Assembly (NCBI GenBank): GCA_040954595.2
Contig: CM082586.2
Coordinates: forward strand, 2,666,001-2,730,000
Length of the DNA: 64,000 nucleotides
Direction of reading: 5' to 3'
From: Balanoglossus misakiensis
Taxonomy: Eukaryota > Hemichordata
The notes beneath the pieces were generated by a model. That model was not told where the DNA came from. It was given only the letters and a program-made list of their open reading frames with translations, and did no database searches. Below, one piece after another: positions 62,201 through 64,000 of this stretch (positions are counted from its first letter, which is position 1; each line of letters begins with the position of its first letter). Both the position numbers and the translations under genes were made by a program.

Positions 62201-64000
62201 GATATTTCGCAAAGTCGAAAAATTGTCATTTTTGGATGATTTTCATGAGCTATAACCCATGGTTTTTTCAAAAAAATGAAGAAATTTTGATATTTCGCAA
62301 AGTCGAAAAATTGTCATTTTTGGATGATTTTCATGAGCTATAACCCATGGTTTTTTCAAAAAAATGAAGAAATTTTGATATTTCGCAAAGTCGAAAAATT
62401 GTCATTTTTGGATGATTTTCATGAGCTATAACCCATGGTTTTTTCAAAAAAATGAAGAAATTTTGATTTTTCGCAAAGTCGAAAAATTGTCATTTTTGGA
62501 TGATTTTCATGAGCTATAACCCATGGTTTTTTCAAAAAAATGAAGAAATTTTGATTTTTCGCAAAGTCGAAAAATTGTCATTTTTGGATGATTTTCATGA
62601 GCTATAACCCATGGTTTTTTCAAAAAAATGAAGAAATTTTGATTTTTCGCAAAGTCGAAAAATTGTCATTTTTGGATGATTTTCATGAGCTATAACCCAT
62701 GGTTTTTTCAAAAAAATGAAGAAATTTTGATTTTTCGCAAAGTCGAAAAATTGTCATTTTTGGATGATTTTCATGAGCTATAACCCATGGTTTTTTCAAA
62801 AAAATGAAGAAATTTTGATATTTCGCAAAGTCGAAAAATTGTCATTTTTGGATGATTTTCATGAGCTATAACCCATGGTTTTTTCAAAAAAATGAAGAAA
62901 TTTTGATATTTCGCAAAGTCGAAAAATTGTCATTTTTGGATGATTTTCATGAGCTATAACCCATGGTTTTTTCAAAAAAATGAAGAAATTTTGATATTTC
63001 GCAAAGTCGAAAAATTGTCATTTTTGGATGATTTTCATGAGCTATAACCCATGGTTTTTTCAAAAAATGAAGAAATTTTGATATTTCGCAAAGTCGAAAA
63101 ATTGTCATTTTTGGATGATTTTCATGAGCTATAACCCATGGTTTTTTCAAAAAAATGAAGAAATTTTGATATTTCGCAAAGTCGAAAAATTGTCATTTTT
63201 GGATGATTTTCATGAGCTATAACCCATGGTTTTTTTCAAAAAAATGAAGAAATTTTGATATTTCGCAAAGTCGAAAAATTGTCATTTTTGGATGATTTTC
63301 ATGAGCTATAACCCATGGTTTTTTCAAAAAAATGAAGAAATTTTGATATTTCGCAAAGTCGAAAAATTGTCATTTTTGGATGATTTTCATGAGCTATAAC
63401 CCATGGTTTTTTCAAAAAAATGAAGAAATTTTGATTTTTCGCAAAGTCGAAAAATTGTCATTTTTGGATGATTTTCATGAGCTATAACCCATGGTTTTTT
63501 CAAAAAAATGAAGAAATTTTGATTTTTCGCAAAGTCGAAAAATTGTCATTTGTGGATGATTTTCATGAGCTATAACCCATGGTTTTTTCAAAAAAATGAA
63601 GAAATTTTGATTTTTCGCAAAGTCGAAAAATTGTCATTTTTGGATGATTTTCATGAGCTATAACCCATGGTTTTTTCAAAAAAATGAAGAAATTTTGATT
63701 TTTCGCAAAGTCGAAAAATTGTCATTTTGGATGATTTTCATGAGCTATAACCCATGGTTTTTTCAAAAAAATGAAGAAATTTTGATTTTTCGCAAAGTCG
63801 AAAAATTGTCATTTTTGGATGATTTTCATGAGCTATAACCCATGGTTTTTTTCAAAAAAATGAAGAAATTTTGATTTTTCGCAAAGTCGAAAAATTGTCA
63901 TTTTTGGATGATTTTCATGAGCTATAACCCATGGTTTTTTTCAAAAAAATGAAGAAATTTTGATTTTTCGCAAAGTCGAAAAATTGTCATTTTTGGATGA
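59213..64000. repeat. 88-bp satellite array, about 54 units, open at the window end
   Basis: The unit begins GTCGAAAAATTGTC and contains GAGCTATAACCCATGG, then TTTTTTCAAAAAAA, AATGAAGAAATTTTGAT and TTCGCAAA. Spacing is 88 bases nearly throughout (59213, 59301, 59389 and so on). Three consecutive units (starting 60181, 60271, 60361) carry an extra TA and are 90 bp; two units (around 61650 and 63065) have lost an A and are 87 bp. Two versions, GATATTTCG and GATTTTTCG, occur in blocks. The first unit is the most diverged, as expected at an array edge. Long open frames here exist on both strands only because the unit has few stops; they are not genes. Confidence 0.97.

Noticed and set aside
1-64000. 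CRISPR arrays, bacterial operons, prophage or viral genes.
   Set aside because: Gene structure is entirely eukaryotic. The only regular repeat array (59213-64000) has no unique spacers.

Overview
The window is invertebrate animal nuclear DNA. Genes are split into many short exons with GT-AG introns, the proteins carry extracellular CUB and LDLa modules joined by phase-1 introns, and there is a seven-transmembrane receptor, a C2H2 zinc-finger protein, short inverted-repeat transposons and a long satellite array. A marine deuterostome (amphioxus or hemichordate type) is a reasonable guess from the domain repertoire, but it is not proven by the sequence.

Left part (1-9.1 kb): the 3' portion of a plus-strand gene for a secreted protein with nine CUB and three LDLa domains, one per exon, built by tandem duplication and containing a dead LDLa exon. 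It converges with a minus-strand class A GPCR whose coding region is one exon (7946-9061). From 9.1 to 22.4 kb I see no supported gene, only simple repeats.

Middle (22.4-30.7 kb): a 13-exon plus-strand gene for a 722-residue histidine-rich protein that I do not recognise. One intron carries a pogo/Tigger-like MITE and another a cluster of nuclear-receptor half-sites.

Right part (32.2-58.1 kb): three minus-strand paralogues, A (32260-37138), B (40761-44434) and C (53124-58029). I assembled each from five exons with the same plan: signal peptide, four-cysteine CUB-like domain, LDLa-like domain 1, LDLa-like domain 2, then transmembrane segment and tail. All introns are phase 1. In all three, LDLa-1 lacks the sixth cysteine and LDLa-2 lacks the third. 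The two odd cysteines left over could pair between the domains. This is the best candidate for an undescribed protein family here. A plus-strand 11-finger zinc-finger gene (46941-49816) lies between B and C, followed by a 1.1-kb MITE with PIF/Harbinger-like ends and a TAA target duplication.

The last 4.8 kb (59213-64000) is a tandem array of about 54 copies of an 88-bp unit that runs off the window.

In function, the window mixes extracellular recognition modules (one soluble array, three membrane-anchored receptors), a peptide-type GPCR and a transcription factor. Nothing in the sequence shows that they act in one pathway, apart from the three receptors being tandem duplicates.
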